A stretch of 64,000 nucleotides of DNA from Sphaerisporangium corydalis (GCF_025506355.1 NZ_JANZYP010000001.1:31932-95931); one strand, 5' to 3'. Counted from the stretch's first letter, positions 24,279 through 33,264 are shown. Notes: a model not told the origin generated them from the letters alone. Program-made: numbers and translations.

Positions 24279-24965
24279 ATGTCCCGACCGTTGATCGGTA
24301 TCACCACCTACTTCGACGCCGCCCGCTGGGGCACGTGGGTCCGCGAGGCCGTGCTCTCGCCGCCCGCTTACGCGAAGTCGGTGGACAAGGCGGGGGGCGC
24401 CCCCGTGCTCGTCCCCCCGCTCAGCCTGGGGGCCATCGACGGCTACGTCCGTGGCCTCTCCGGCCTCATCCTGGCCGGCGGCGTGGAGGTCGACCCCGGC
24501 GCCTACGGCGAGGAGCGCGACGAGCGGGTCGAGGAGCCCCAGCCCGCGCGCGACCGGTTCGAGATCGGGCTCGCCAGGGCCGCCGTGCAGGCCGGCATCC
24601 CGGTCCTCGGCGTCTCGCGCGGCATGCACGTCCTGAACGTCGCCCTGGGCGGGAACCTGATCCGGTGGCTCCCCGAGGCGGTGCACCACGAGCGGCACGC
24701 CGCGAGCGCCCCGCACGTGATCCAGATCAGCGTGTCCAGCAAGGTGGGCAAGGCGGTGGGCGACCGCATCGAGGTGGCCACCCCCCACCACCAGGCGCTC
24801 AAGCGGCTCGGCGAGGGCTTGCTGGCCGTCGCCTGGGCCGACGACCAGATCGTCGAGGCCGTCGAGCTGCAGGGCCACCGCTTCTGCGTGGGCGTCCAGT
24901 GGCACCCCGAGCGCGGGGAGGACAACCGCCTCGTGGACGCCCTGGTCGAGGCGGCCATGCCGTAG
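24279..24965 (+). CDS. Class I glutamine amidotransferase-like hydrolase (peptidase C26 family), nucleophile replaced by Ser
   Basis: The 228-aa protein matches gamma-glutamyl-gamma-aminobutyrate hydrolase (PuuD-like) proteins throughout: PLIGITTYFDAARWG, GLILAGGVEVDPGAYGEE, VNSHHHQAL-equivalent VATPHHQALKRLG, and VGVQWHPE with the catalytic His and Glu. The nucleophile elbow, normally GVCRG, reads GVSRGMHVLNVALGG. Residue 113 is encoded by TCG at 24615-24617, so the catalytic Cys is Ser. The enzyme may be inactive, act by a weaker Ser mechanism, or have a binding role. The ATG at 24279 follows CTGGAG. The gene has its own promoter region and no operon partner. Confidence 0.85.
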   Translation: MSRPLIGITTYFDAARWGTWVREAVLSPPAYAKSVDKAGGAPVLVPPLSLGAIDGYVRGLSGLILAGGVEVDPGAYGEERDERVEEPQPARDRFEIGLARAAVQAGIPVLGVSRGMHVLNVALGGNLIRWLPEAVHHERHAASAPHVIQISVSSKVGKAVGDRIEVATPHHQALKRLGEGLLAVAWADDQIVEAVELQGHRFCVGVQWHPERGEDNRLVDALVEAAMP

Positions 24966-24974
24966 GGAGCGGGC

Positions 24975-26156
24975 TCAGAAGCTCCTCGGCAGGCCGAGCA
25001 CCTGCGTGGCCAGGTAGTTGAGCAGCAGCTCCTCGGTGACGGGCGCGACCCTGCCGATCCGGGCGTCGGCCAGCAACCGGGCCACCGGGTACTCCAGCGA
25101 GTACGCCATCCCGCCGTGCGTCTGGAAGGCGTGGTCGGCGGCCTCCCAGGCCACCTGCGAGGCCGTGAGCTTGGCGATGTTGGCCTCGGTGCCGCACGGC
25201 AGCTGGCGGTCGAACAGCCACGCCGCCTTGTACAGCATCAGCCTGGCCAGCTCGATCTTCGCCTTGACCTGCGCGAGCGGGAAGGCGATCGCCTGGTTGG
25301 CGCCGATGGGCCGGCCGAACACCTGGCGCTCCTTGGCGTAGGCGACCGCGACCCGCAGCGCCACCTCGGCCCCGCCCAGGGCGCTGGCGCCCAGCAGGAC
25401 GCGCTCGGGGTTGAGGATGTCCCACAGCACGGCCGCGCCCTGGTCGGCCTGCCCGAGCACGCTGGTGGCGGGCACCCGCAGGTCGTCGATGAAGACCATG
25501 TTCGAGGGGGTGGTGTTGGCGCCCATCTTCGGGATCGGCCGGTAGGACATCCGGCCCGCCGCCACCGCCTCGGGCACGTTCACCAGGAACACCGTGAGCC
25601 CGTTGGTGCGCGGCCGGGCCTCGGCCGCCGGGATCGTGCGGGTGACCAGCAGCATCCACGTCGCCCGCTGGACGCCGGTGATCCAGATCTTCTGGCCGTT
25701 GATCACGTACTCGCCGCCGTCGCGGCGCGCCGAGGTCGTGATGGCCAGCGAGTTGGACCCCGCGTCCGGCTCGGTCAGCGCGAAGCAGGTCTCCACCTCG
25801 CCCGCGGCGAGCCTCGGCAGCAGTTCGGCCCGCTGCTCGGCCGAGCCGTGCCGGGCGATCGTCATCGCGCCGAAGCCGGGCGTCAGCACGTAGGTGAACG
25901 CCGACCCGCCCGCCGAGCCCGAGGCCGACAGGGTCTCGGTGGCCACCGCCAGCTCCAGCAGGCCCTGGCCGCCGCCGCCGTACTCCTCGGGCACCGCCAG
26001 GCCGAGCCAGCCGCCCTTGGCCAGCTCGGCCCACACCTCCTCGGGCCAGCGCTTCTCGGACTCGCACCGCTGCCAGTAGTCCATGTCGTAGCGCGAGCAG
26101 ATGTCGCCGATGCCGCGCCGCACGTCCAGGGCGCTCTCGGGAAGCGTGAAGTCCAC
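24975..26156 (-). CDS. Acyl-CoA dehydrogenase
   Basis: The 393-aa flavoprotein shows FALTEPDAGSNSLAITTSA and KIWITGVQRATW in the beta domain. The C-terminal helices carry RQVFGRPIGANQAIAFPLA and FQTHGGMAYSLEYPVARLLADARIGRVAPVTEELLLNYLA. The family catalytic base region is present but the exact Glu cannot be assigned by eye. It begins VDFTLPESALDVRRG from the GTG at 26156, chosen for the GGAGAGACACG preceding it; a longer reading to 26204 lacks a site. It acts in fatty- or branched-acid oxidation. It lies 78 nt downstream of a methyltransferase gene on the same strand and converges on the amidotransferase-like gene. Confidence 0.9.
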   Translation of the reverse strand: MDFTLPESALDVRRGIGDICSRYDMDYWQRCESEKRWPEEVWAELAKGGWLGLAVPEEYGGGGQGLLELAVATETLSASGSAGGSAFTYVLTPGFGAMTIARHGSAEQRAELLPRLAAGEVETCFALTEPDAGSNSLAITTSARRDGGEYVINGQKIWITGVQRATWMLLVTRTIPAAEARPRTNGLTVFLVNVPEAVAAGRMSYRPIPKMGANTTPSNMVFIDDLRVPATSVLGQADQGAAVLWDILNPERVLLGASALGGAEVALRVAVAYAKERQVFGRPIGANQAIAFPLAQVKAKIELARLMLYKAAWLFDRQLPCGTEANIAKLTASQVAWEAADHAFQTHGGMAYSLEYPVARLLADARIGRVAPVTEELLLNYLATQVLGLPRSF

Positions 26157-26234
26157 CGTGTCTCTCCGTTCGTCGGCGCTGCGGGCGGTGCGTCGCGGCG
26201 CCATGGTAGAACGTGGTTCGGTCGAGCGCGCGGT

Positions 26235-26825
26235 TCAGTGGCGCGGACGCCGGGCGTGGTACACGAAGGCCGGGGGCACGTTGCCCCACACCGTCCTGCT
26301 CGGCACGACCTCCTCGAAGGACTCCAGCAGCCGGCGGCGGAATCGCATCGCCGGCGGCAGCGTGCGCGCGTGCACGTAGGCGAACGTGGTGAACGCCCCC
26401 GCGGGCGCGAGCACCTGGCGGATCGCCTCCAGCAGCCGGTCCTGGAGCCCGCCGGGGAACGCCGCCCAGGGCAGCCCGCTGACCACCACGTCGGCCCGCT
26501 CCAGCCCGTCCTTGGCCAGCAGCGCGGGGAGGTTCACCGCGTCGGCCACGACGACCTTGGCCCCCGGATGGCGGTCGGCGAGCCGCGCGGCGAGCGCGGG
26601 GTTGATCTCGACGGCCAGGTGGTGCCCCCGCCCGCCGAGCCGGCGCTGGATCTCGGCGGTGAAGACCCCCGTCCCCGGGCCGAGCTCCACGACGACGGGG
26701 TCCCCCCGTTCGGGGACGGGCGAGGTGACGACCCTCGCCAGGCGTTGTGAGCTGGGCAGGACCGCCCCGGTGGTGCCGGGCGACCGCACGAACTGCCCGA
26801 AGAAGAGCGTTGCGTCATTGGCCAT
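26235..26825 (-). CDS. Class I SAM-dependent methyltransferase, phospholipid N-methyltransferase-like
   Basis: The 196-aa protein has a Rossmann methyltransferase core: motif I VVVELGPGTGVFTAEI, the acidic end of strand 2 in LAVEINPALAARL, KVVVADAVNL and the post-core VVSGLPWAAFPGG. It begins MANDATLFFGQFVRSPGTTG, a layout seen in PmtA-like proteins that methylate phosphatidylethanolamine and in rRNA-dimethylase relatives. It is divergent from a CDP-alcohol phosphatidyltransferase gene, which supports a lipid substrate, but this is inference. Confidence 0.82.
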   Translation of the reverse strand: MANDATLFFGQFVRSPGTTGAVLPSSQRLARVVTSPVPERGDPVVVELGPGTGVFTAEIQRRLGGRGHHLAVEINPALAARLADRHPGAKVVVADAVNLPALLAKDGLERADVVVSGLPWAAFPGGLQDRLLEAIRQVLAPAGAFTTFAYVHARTLPPAMRFRRRLLESFEEVVPSRTVWGNVPPAFVYHARRPRH

Positions 26826-26912
26826 GGCACTGACCCTAAAGAACAAAACGGTCCACTCGCGTCTGACGTACGGCCGATCTCGTGGGTCCCCCGGAGGCCG
26901 CCCGCTCCTCCC

Positions 26913-26930
26913 CGGGGACGATGGTCCCCG
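26913..26930. repeat. Hairpin CGGGGAC-N4-GTCCCCG in a divergent spacer
   Basis: Perfect 7-nt arms lie between the methyltransferase gene and the CDP-alcohol phosphatidyltransferase gene. It may be an operator or a leader hairpin. The surrounding 236-bp spacer holds no ORF I would support. Confidence 0.35.
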
Positions 26931-27061
26931 CCCCGGAGGGGCCCCTGCCGGCCCGGGCGCCTCGTCGTCCCAGGATATGACGCGATACCGGGCTCCTCCC
27001 CAGCGCCGTACGGCGGCGTACCCGGGTAGGGTCGGCACCAGGATCACGAGGGGAGTCACGG

Positions 27062-27640
27062 GTGGAATCGGCTGAGGACCGCATCTGGACGGTTCCGAAC
27101 GCGCTGAGCCTGCTGCGGCTGCTCGGCGTGCCGGTGTTCCTGTGGCTGGTGCTCGGGCCCAAGGCCGACGCGTGGGCCCTCGCGCTGCTGCTGGCGGCGG
27201 GCTTCTCCGACTGGCTGGACGGCAAACTGGCCCGGGCGTGGAACCAGACCAGCAAACTGGGCAGGCTGCTCGACCCGCTGGCCGACCGGCTCTACATCCT
27301 GGCCACGCTGATCGGGCTGACGCTGCGCGAGGTCATCCCCTGGTGGCTGACCGCCGTGGTCGTCGCGCGGGACGTGGTGCTGCTGCTCGGCGTCCCGGTC
27401 CTGCGCAGGTACGGCTTCGGCCCCGCCCTGCCGGTGCACTTCCTCGGCAAGGCGGCGACGGCCAACCTGCTCTACGCCTTCCCGCTGCTCTTCCTGGCCT
27501 CCCACGACGGCTGGTACGCCGACGTGGCCCGGATCCTGGGATGGGCCTTCGTCATCTGGGGAACAGGTCTTTATTGGTGGGCGGGGGCGCTGTACGTGGT
27601 TCAGGGGCGCCGGCTCATCGGAGGGGCGAGCCGGGCATGA
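27062..27640 (+). CDS. CDP-alcohol phosphatidyltransferase family enzyme
   Basis: The 192-aa membrane enzyme carries the family motif DG-x2-AR-x8-G-x3-D-x3-D as DGKLARAWNQTSKLGRLLDP followed by LADR. About six membrane helices surround it. Such enzymes make phosphatidylglycerol phosphate, phosphatidylinositol phosphate or cardiolipin from CDP-diacylglycerol. Its place at the head of a block matching the mycobacterial pgsA2-garA region favours the PgsA2 type. The GTG start follows GAGGGGAG. Its stop overlaps the ATG of a 33-codon ORF (ATGA). Confidence 0.9.
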   Translation: MESAEDRIWTVPNALSLLRLLGVPVFLWLVLGPKADAWALALLLAAGFSDWLDGKLARAWNQTSKLGRLLDPLADRLYILATLIGLTLREVIPWWLTAVVVARDVVLLLGVPVLRRYGFGPALPVHFLGKAATANLLYAFPLLFLASHDGWYADVARILGWAFVIWGTGLYWWAGALYVVQGRRLIGGASRA

Positions 27641-27738
27641 GCGATCGTGGGGCCGCCCCGGCGGATCCCCACGGCGACTGCCCGCGCGAGCGCGACCGTG
27701 CGCCCACCGTGTCGGAACAGCCGGAGGGTGATCTGTGA
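27637..27738 (+). CDS. Possible 33-aa bridging mini-ORF
   Basis: ATG overlaps the upstream stop (ATGA), and the TGA overlaps the GTG of the nucleotidyltransferase gene (GTGA). The 33-aa product starts [18 protein letters not shown] and is hydrophilic, charged and probably disordered. The ribosome site for the next gene (GGAGG) lies inside it. It may only couple translation across a 94-nt gap, as does the mini-ORF at 2872-2973, which has exactly the same length. Confidence 0.45.
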   Translation: MSDRGAAPADPHGDCPRERDRAPTVSEQPEGDL

Positions 27739-30236
27739 AGGCCGTCGTGATGGCGGGCGGTGAGGGCACTCGGCTGCGGCCGATGACCGCCAACCAGCCC
27801 AAACCCCTGCTCCCCGTAGTCAACCGGCCGATCATGGAGCATGTGCTGCGCCTGCTGAAGCGGCACGGCTTCACCGAGACCGTCGTCACCGTCCAGTTCC
27901 TCGCCGCCCTGGTGCGCAACTACTTCGGCGACGGCGACGAACTGGGCATGAGCCTGCACTACGCCACCGAGGAGATCCCCCTCGGCACGGCGGGGAGCGT
28001 GAAGAACGCCGCCGACAAGCTGCGCGACGAGCGCTTCCTGGTGATCTCCGGCGACGCGCTGACCGACATCGACCTGACCGACATGATCAGGTTCCACGAG
28101 GAGAACGGCGCGATGGTCACCATCGGGCTGAAACGCGTCCCGAACCCCCTGGAGTTCGGGATCATCATCGTCGACGAGCAGGGCCGGGTGCAGCGCTTCC
28201 TGGAGAAGCCCACCTGGGGCCAGGTGTTCTCCGACACCGTCAACACCGGCGTGTACGTGATGGAGCCCGAGGTCCTGGACGAGGTCGCCCCCGGCGTGCC
28301 GGTCGACTGGTCCTCGGACGTGTTCCCCAAGCTGCTGGCCCGCGGCGCCCCGCTGTACGGCTACGTCACCGGCGGCTACTGGGAGGACGTCGGCACCCAC
28401 GAGAGCTACCTGAAGGCCCAGGCCGACGCCCTGTCGGGCCGGGTGCGGCTGGACGCCGACGGCTTCGAGCTCTCCCCGGGCGTCTGGGTCGCCGAGGGCG
28501 CCTCGGTCGACCCCGACGCCATACTCAAGGGCCCCCTGTACATCGGCGGGTACGCCAAGGTCGAGGCGGGCGCCGAGATCCGCGAGTACACCGTCATCGG
28601 CGACAACGTGGTGGTCAAGGAGGGCGCCTTCCTGCACCGCGCCGTCGTCCACGACAACGTCTACATCGGCCCGAGCGCCCACCTGCGCGGCTGCGTGATC
28701 GGCAAGAACACCGACGTGATGACCGGCGCCCGCATCGAGGAGAACGCCATCGTCGGCGACGAGTGCGTGATCGAGGCCGAGGCCTACGTCTCCTCCGGCG
28801 TCAAGATCTACCCCTTCAAGACCATCGAGGCCGGCGCGGTCGTCAACACCAGCGTCATCTGGGAGTCGCGCGGCCAGCGCAGCCTGTTCGGCCCGCGCGG
28901 CGTCTCCGGCCTGGTCAACGTCGAGATCACCCCCGAGCTGTGCGTGCGCCTGGCCAGCGCCTACGCCACGACGCTGAAGAAGGGCGCCTCGGTCATCACC
29001 TCCCGCGACTCCTCGCGGGCGGCCCGCGCCCTCAAGCGCGCCGTCATCAGCGCCCTCACCGCCAGCGCGATCAACGTGCTCGACCTGGAGGCCACCCCGC
29101 TGCCGGTGGCGCGCTTCCACACCTCCAACGAGACCGCCTCGGGCGGCATCGCGCTGCGCACCACCCCGGGCGACCCCCAGAGCGTCGACATCATCTTCAT
29201 GGACGAGAACGGCGCCGACCTGTCCCAGGGCGCCCAGCGCAAGCTGGAGCGCGTCTTCTCCCGCCAGGAGTTCCGCCGCGCCTTCCCCGGCGAGATCGCC
29301 GAGCTGAGCTTCCCCGCCAGGGCCGTGGAGGACTACACCCGCGAGCTGCTGCGCTGGATCGACATGTCCGGCGTGCGGGACGCCGAGATGAAGGTCGTGA
29401 TCGACTGCGCGGGCGGCACCTCCTCGCTGGTGCTGCCGAGCCTGCTCGGCCGGGTCGGGGTGGACGTGCTCACCGTCAACAACCGCCTGGACGACGCCTC
29501 GCCGACCGAGACGCTCGCCGAGCGCCGCAGGGACCTCCAGCGCCTGGCGGAGCTCGTAGGGTCCTCCAGGGCCGCTTTCGGCGTGCGTTTCGACCCGGTG
29601 GGGGAGCGCATCTCCCTGGTCGACGAGATGGGGCAGCTGATCAGCGAGGAGCGGGCGCAGCTCGTCGTGCTCGACCTGGTGGCCGCCGAGCGCCGCGGCG
29701 GCCGGGTGGCCCTGCCGGTGACCACCACCCGGGTGGCCGAGCAGGTGTGCCGCTTCCACGGGGCGCAGGTGCAGTGGACCTCCACCGCCCTGGACGCCCT
29801 GACCTCCGCGGCCGCCGACCCCGAGCTGATCTTCGCGGCGGACGGGCGCGGCGGCTTCATCGTCCCGGAGTTCGCCCCGACGGTGGACGGCCTGGCGGCC
29901 TTCCTGCGCATCCTCGGGCTGGTGGCGCGCACCCGGCTGTCGCTCAGCCAGATCGACGCCCGCATCCCGCAGGCCAAGATGCTCAAACGCACCGTCCCTA
30001 CCCCCTGGGCGGCCAAGGGGGCGGTCATGCGCTCGGTGGTGGAGGCCGCCGACGGGTACGACCTGGACACCACCGACGGGGTGCGCGTGGTGGAGGAGGA
30101 CGGCGGCTGGGCGCTGATCCTGCCCGACCCCACCGAGGCCGTCACCCACCTGTGGGCCGAGGGGGACGACCTCGACATCGCCCAGGGGCTCCTGGAGCGC
30201 TGGGCACGCGTCGTGGAGCAGGCCGTCGGCACCTGA
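27735..30236 (+). CDS. Nucleotidyltransferase fused to a degenerate phosphomannomutase-like domain
   Basis: The 833-aa protein starts with a GlmU/ManC-type nucleotidyltransferase ([44 protein letters not shown], about 1-235). Left-handed beta-helix repeats follow (about 250-375; [19 protein letters not shown]). A C-terminal alpha-D-phosphohexomutase-like region covers about 385-833. The mutase catalytic TASHNP loop aligns with RTTPGDP (near 473-479), which lacks the phosphoserine, and the DGDGDR metal loop reads ADGRGGF (near 700). The mutase part is therefore probably inactive and regulatory. The first domain likely makes GDP-mannose or a related NDP-sugar for glycolipids or polysaccharide. 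The GTG start is coupled to the mini-ORF before it. Confidence 0.88.
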   Translation: MKAVVMAGGEGTRLRPMTANQPKPLLPVVNRPIMEHVLRLLKRHGFTETVVTVQFLAALVRNYFGDGDELGMSLHYATEEIPLGTAGSVKNAADKLRDERFLVISGDALTDIDLTDMIRFHEENGAMVTIGLKRVPNPLEFGIIIVDEQGRVQRFLEKPTWGQVFSDTVNTGVYVMEPEVLDEVAPGVPVDWSSDVFPKLLARGAPLYGYVTGGYWEDVGTHESYLKAQADALSGRVRLDADGFELSPGVWVAEGASVDPDAILKGPLYIGGYAKVEAGAEIREYTVIGDNVVVKEGAFLHRAVVHDNVYIGPSAHLRGCVIGKNTDVMTGARIEENAIVGDECVIEAEAYVSSGVKIYPFKTIEAGAVVNTSVIWESRGQRSLFGPRGVSGLVNVEITPELCVRLASAYATTLKKGASVITSRDSSRAARALKRAVISALTASAINVLDLEATPLPVARFHTSNETASGGIALRTTPGDPQSVDIIFMDENGADLSQGAQRKLERVFSRQEFRRAFPGEIAELSFPARAVEDYTRELLRWIDMSGVRDAEMKVVIDCAGGTSSLVLPSLLGRVGVDVLTVNNRLDDASPTETLAERRRDLQRLAELVGSSRAAFGVRFDPVGERISLVDEMGQLISEERAQLVVLDLVAAERRGGRVALPVTTTRVAEQVCRFHGAQVQWTSTALDALTSAAADPELIFAADGRGGFIVPEFAPTVDGLAAFLRILGLVARTRLSLSQIDARIPQAKMLKRTVPTPWAAKGAVMRSVVEAADGYDLDTTDGVRVVEEDGGWALILPDPTEAVTHLWAEGDDLDIAQGLLERWARVVEQAVGT

Positions 30237-30273
30237 CCCCGGCCGCGTCCCGGCACCGGCCGGGGGCCGCGCT

Positions 30274-30292
30274 CCGGCACCGGCCGTGCCGG
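30274..30292 (+). terminator. Stem-loop CCGGCAC-N5-GTGCCGG after the nucleotidyltransferase gene
   Basis: Perfect 7-nt arms with a 5-nt loop lie 38 nt after the stop. It has no T-run. A terminator is the simplest reading, since a new promoter lies downstream. Confidence 0.45.
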
Positions 30293-30549
30293 GCCCACCG
30301 CGGCCCTCGGCCGGGTCCGGCCAGGGACCCGGGCCCCGTTCTGCCACGAACCACCCTTTTCCGGTCACAATCGAACGGCGCGCCGCATGGACCGGAGGGC
30401 GGCGTGGGCGGTAGCTTTGGACCGGCGCGGCGAGCCGGGCCGGAAGGAGCGTGGGCGAGCACCGTCAGGAACGTACGCGAGCCCCCGCCACCGAGTACCC
30501 GAGCGAGCCCTGCCAGTAGCATGTCCGAACACGTGAGCCTGCCCTCATC

Positions 30550-30578
30550 TTGACCTTTGCGACTCATCAGCGTAAGTT
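30550..30578 (+). promoter_or_regulatory. Sigma-70 type promoter for the garA-ftsR genes
   Basis: TTGACC (30550-30555), a 17-nt spacer and TAAGTT (30573-30578) give a good housekeeping promoter about 100 nt upstream of the FHA gene. Confidence 0.65.
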
Positions 30579-30677
30579 GCGGCATTCGCAGTCTGAGCAA
30601 CTATGAGAAGCGAAGATCCGAGGCACGCCGCCCAAGCACCGTCGCCGCGACTTCGCGGTAGGAGGCCGAGCCGATCG

Positions 30678-31181
30678 ATGCCGAGCGTCTACTGCACGCA
30701 GTGCGGTCATGCCAACCCTGACGACGCCCGTTTCTGCTCACGGTGCGGGTCGCCGCTGAATCGTGTCGAGACTACGCCGGGGGACACCACCTCCACGATC
30801 TCCCTCAGCGGGATCGAGGCGATGGACGGCGACGCGACAGGACAGACGCTCATACCCGACCGGGCGGCCGTCGACCAGTTGCCGCCCGGGACGGCCCTGC
30901 TGGTCGTGATGCGGGGCCCGAACGCCGGAAGCCGCTTCCTGCTCGACAGCGAGCTCACCACGGCGGGGCGCCACCCCGAGAGCGACATCTTCCTGGACGA
31001 CGTGACCGTCTCGCGCAGGCACGCGGAGTTCTACCGGCGGGGTGACTACTTCACCGCACGCGACGTCGGCAGCCTCAACGGCACCTACGTCAACCGCGAG
31101 CGCATCGAGGAGCAGCCCCTGACGGGCGGCGACGAAGTCCAGATCGGCAAGTTCCGGCTGGTGTTCCTCACGCGTGGGTGA
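30678..31181 (+). CDS. garA: Zinc-ribbon FHA-domain regulator, GarA/OdhI homologue
   Basis: The 167-aa protein has an N-terminal zinc ribbon (C6, C9, C20, C23 in YCTQCG and FCSRCG). A Thr-rich phospho-acceptor stretch follows (ETTPGDTTSTISLSG, with T37-T38 resembling the ETT kinase site of GarA). The FHA domain covers about 75-160, with GRHPESDIFLDD, VSRRHAEF and GSLNGTYVN. In mycobacteria and corynebacteria GarA/OdhI is phosphorylated by Ser/Thr kinases and inhibits 2-oxoglutarate dehydrogenase. The zinc ribbon is an extra seen in Streptomyces-like orders. The ATG at 30678 follows TAGGAGG at a longish 12 nt. It precedes ftsR with 12 nt between. Confidence 0.88.
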   Translation: MPSVYCTQCGHANPDDARFCSRCGSPLNRVETTPGDTTSTISLSGIEAMDGDATGQTLIPDRAAVDQLPPGTALLVVMRGPNAGSRFLLDSELTTAGRHPESDIFLDDVTVSRRHAEFYRRGDYFTARDVGSLNGTYVNRERIEEQPLTGGDEVQIGKFRLVFLTRG

Positions 31182-31193
31182 GGAGGAGCGGTG

Positions 31194-31871
31194 ATGGGCG
31201 CGCAGGCGGCCAGGGCGTTCATGAGCATCGGGGAGGTCCTCGAGATCCTGCGGGGCGACTTCCCCGACGTCACCGTCTCCAAGATCCGCTTTCTGGAGGG
31301 CGAGGGGCTCATCGAGCCCCAGCGCTCCCCGTCGGGGTACCGCAAGTTCACCCACGCCGACGTCGAACGCCTGCGCTACATCCTCACCGCCCAGCGCGAC
31401 CGCTACCTGCCGCTCAGGGTGATCAAGGACCACCTGGAGACCGAGGAGGCCGGGGGGCCGCACGCCACCCGGCCCCGGTCCCTCGGGGTCGACGCGTCCC
31501 CGGAGGTCCGGCTGAGTCGCGCCGAGCTGCTGCGCGCCGCCGGCGTCGACGAGGAGACCCTCGTGGAGCTGGAGGACTACGGCCTGCTGGCCCCGGTCGC
31601 CCGGTGGTACGACGCCGAGGACCTCGCCGTGGCCAGGACCTCGGGCGCGCTGTCCAGGTTCGGCCTGCACCCCCGCCACCTGCGGGTGCTCAAGGCCGCC
31701 GCCGAGCGCGAGGCCGGGCTCGTGGAGCAGGCCGTGGCGCCGCTGCGGCGCCGCCGCGCCCCGGGCGCGGCCGACCAGGCCGAGGAGACCGCCAAGGAGC
31801 TCTCGGTCCTGCTCCTTGAGCTGCACACCGCCCTGGTGCGGGGCGGTCTGAGGGGCATTCTGGGCCGCTGA
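31194..31871 (+). CDS. ftsR: MerR-family regulator FtsR
   Basis: The 225-aa protein carries a MerR helix-turn-helix (FMSIGEVLEILRGDFPDVTV then ISKIRFLE-like SKIRFLEGEGLIEPQRSPSGYRK). The effector region is long and has no metal-binding Cys. Homologues (Rv1828, corynebacterial FtsR) activate ftsZ and cell-division genes. The order garA-ftsR-DUF151-merR is conserved across Actinobacteria and fixes the identity. AGGAGG lies 7 nt before the ATG; a GTG one codon earlier is possible. Confidence 0.88.
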   Translation: MGAQAARAFMSIGEVLEILRGDFPDVTVSKIRFLEGEGLIEPQRSPSGYRKFTHADVERLRYILTAQRDRYLPLRVIKDHLETEEAGGPHATRPRSLGVDASPEVRLSRAELLRAAGVDEETLVELEDYGLLAPVARWYDAEDLAVARTSGALSRFGLHPRHLRVLKAAAEREAGLVEQAVAPLRRRRAPGAADQAEETAKELSVLLLELHTALVRGGLRGILGR

Positions 31872-32002
31872 CGGAGGCGCCCGGACAATTCGGGGTGCGG
31901 GGATGTTACGTTGAATTTTGCGGCGATGGTCACGCCGCGAGCCGGGAGCCGCAAAGGAACAGGCCCGGAGCGGGCCGGTGACCCAATGAGACGGAGCAGC
32001 CT

Positions 32003-32473
32003 GTGTTGCAGATGGAGGTCGTGGGGGTTCGTGTAGAGATGCCCTCCAACCAACCCATCGTCCTGCTCAAAGAGGCGAAGGGTGAGCGTTATCTGCCTAT
32101 CTGGATTGGGATGACCGAGGCCACGGCCATCGCTCTGGCGCAGGCGGAGGAGCCGCCTCCCCGGCCGCTGACCCACGACCTGTTCAAGGACGTGGTCGAG
32201 GCCCTCGGGGTGCGGTTGCAGACGGTCAACATCGTGGCGCTGCGTGACGGCATCTTCTTCGCCGACCTGGTCTTCTCCAACGGGGTCGAGGTGAGCGCGC
32301 GCCCGTCGGACTCGATCGCGCTGGCGCTCCGCACCGGCGCCAGCATCTTCGCGAGCGAGGACGTCGTGCGCGAGGCCGGCGTGATCATTCCCGACGACCA
32401 GGAGGACGAGGTCGAGAAGTTCCGCGAGTTCCTCGACACGATCACGCCGGAGGACTTCGGCCGTGCCGGTTAG
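32003..32473 (+). CDS. DUF151 bifunctional nuclease family protein
   Basis: The 156-aa protein matches the DUF151 family: VVGVRVEMPSNQPIVLLKE, RYLPIWIGMTEATAIALAQ, TVNIVALRDGIFFADLVF and ARPSDSIALALRTGASIF. Plant and Thermotoga homologues are described as having RNase and DNase activity. In mycobacteria the gene is Rv1829. The GTG start reads VLQMEVVGVR. It lies 131 nt after ftsR in a spacer with no strong promoter that I can place. Confidence 0.9.
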   Translation: MLQMEVVGVRVEMPSNQPIVLLKEAKGERYLPIWIGMTEATAIALAQAEEPPPRPLTHDLFKDVVEALGVRLQTVNIVALRDGIFFADLVFSNGVEVSARPSDSIALALRTGASIFASEDVVREAGVIIPDDQEDEVEKFREFLDTITPEDFGRAG

Positions 32474-32516
32474 CCATATCGGGCATTTACGCTTCACGAC
32501 GCGCCGAGCGGGATCG

Positions 32517-32545
32517 TTGACTGAGGATCGCGCCAGTCCTACGGT
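32517..32545 (+). promoter_or_regulatory. Sigma-70 type promoter for the second MerR gene
   Basis: TTGACT (32517-32522), 17-nt spacer, TACGGT (32540-32545). The hexamers fit housekeeping consensus and lie 75 nt upstream of the GTG start. Confidence 0.6.
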
Positions 32546-32619
32546 GCAAGGGAAACCACGGTTGTAATTCGCGAACCCCCAGATCAGACCGTGGGATGAG
32601 AGAAAGCCGGAGGTCCGCA

Positions 32620-33240
32620 GTGGCGGTCAGCAGCGGCGAGGGAAAGACGGCCGGCCAGCATGATCCGGCCCAGCGCCAGTCGGCGCGGGAGCGCGCGGGT
32701 GAGCAGGGCCTGTTGTTCGACGAGCGGCCATCGTCGCTGCCCGCCGACGTGGGATACCGCGGCCCGACCGCTTGCTCGGCGGCCGGGATCACCTACCGCC
32801 AGCTCGACTACTGGGCACGCACCCAGCTCGTCGAGCCGTCGGTCCGGGCGGCGCACGGTTCGGGATCGCAGCGGCTCTACGGCTTCCGCGACATCCTCGT
32901 TCTGAAGGTGGTCAAGCGCCTGCTCGACACCGGGGTGTCGCTCCAGCAGATACGCACCGCCGTCCATCATCTGCGCGAGCGCGGGGTCAACGACCTGGCG
33001 CGGATCACCTTGATGAGCGATGGCGTGAGCGTCTACGAGTGCACCTCGGCCGACGAGGTGATCGACCTGCTCGAGGGCGGCCAGGGCGTGTTCGGCATCG
33101 CCCTCGGCGGCGTGTGGCGTGAGGTCGAGGGATCCCTCGCGGAGCTGCCGGGGGAACGGGTGGAGCCGGCCGTCAGGGACTCCGAGGAGCACCCCGGTGA
33201 CGAGCTGGCTCGGCGCCGCAAGGCCCGCAAGACGGGCTGA
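32620..33240 (+). CDS. MerR-family regulator (Rv1830 type)
   Basis: The 206-aa protein has a flexible N terminus with the conserved QGLLFDERPSSLPADVGYRG. A MerR DNA-binding domain follows (TACSAAGITYRQLDYWARTQLV, RLYGFRDILVLKVVKRLLDTGVSLQQIR). It ends in a basic tail RRRKARKTG. Mycobacterial Rv1830 occupies the same position. The GTG at 32620 was chosen because GGAGG sits 6 nt upstream; an ATG at 32596 has no site. It sits directly before the glycine riboswitch, with a hairpin after its stop. Confidence 0.86.
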   Translation: MAVSSGEGKTAGQHDPAQRQSARERAGEQGLLFDERPSSLPADVGYRGPTACSAAGITYRQLDYWARTQLVEPSVRAAHGSGSQRLYGFRDILVLKVVKRLLDTGVSLQQIRTAVHHLRERGVNDLARITLMSDGVSVYECTSADEVIDLLEGGQGVFGIALGGVWREVEGSLAELPGERVEPAVRDSEEHPGDELARRRKARKTG

Positions 33241-33264
33241 CCCCCACCACGGGCAGGGGTGGGG
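33241..33264 (+). terminator. Hairpin after the second MerR gene
   Basis: CCCCACC (33242-33248) and GGTGGGG (33258-33264) form a 7-nt stem right after the stop codon. There is no T-run. It separates merR from the riboswitch-controlled gcvP unit. Confidence 0.5.

Larger units (their letters stand above)
30237..30677 (+). other. 441-bp spacer before the garA-like gene
   Basis: The first 70 nt are GC-rich with stem-loops, including a 7-nt stem at 30274-30292. The end holds a clear promoter at 30550-30578. An open frame continues through the middle but has no ribosome site and no recognisable protein. The gcvH gene found here in mycobacteria is absent. Confidence 0.5.

Noticed and set aside
23882-24307. 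Small protein genes in the spacer before the amidotransferase-like gene
   Set aside because: Several frames are open but none has a ribosome site or protein-like composition; no support beyond openness.
27615-30368. 917-codon antisense open frame over the NDP-sugar fusion gene
   Set aside because: It is a shadow of the opposite strand's GC-rich codon bias; the sense frame has clear family motifs and the antisense product is repetitive with no recognisable domain.
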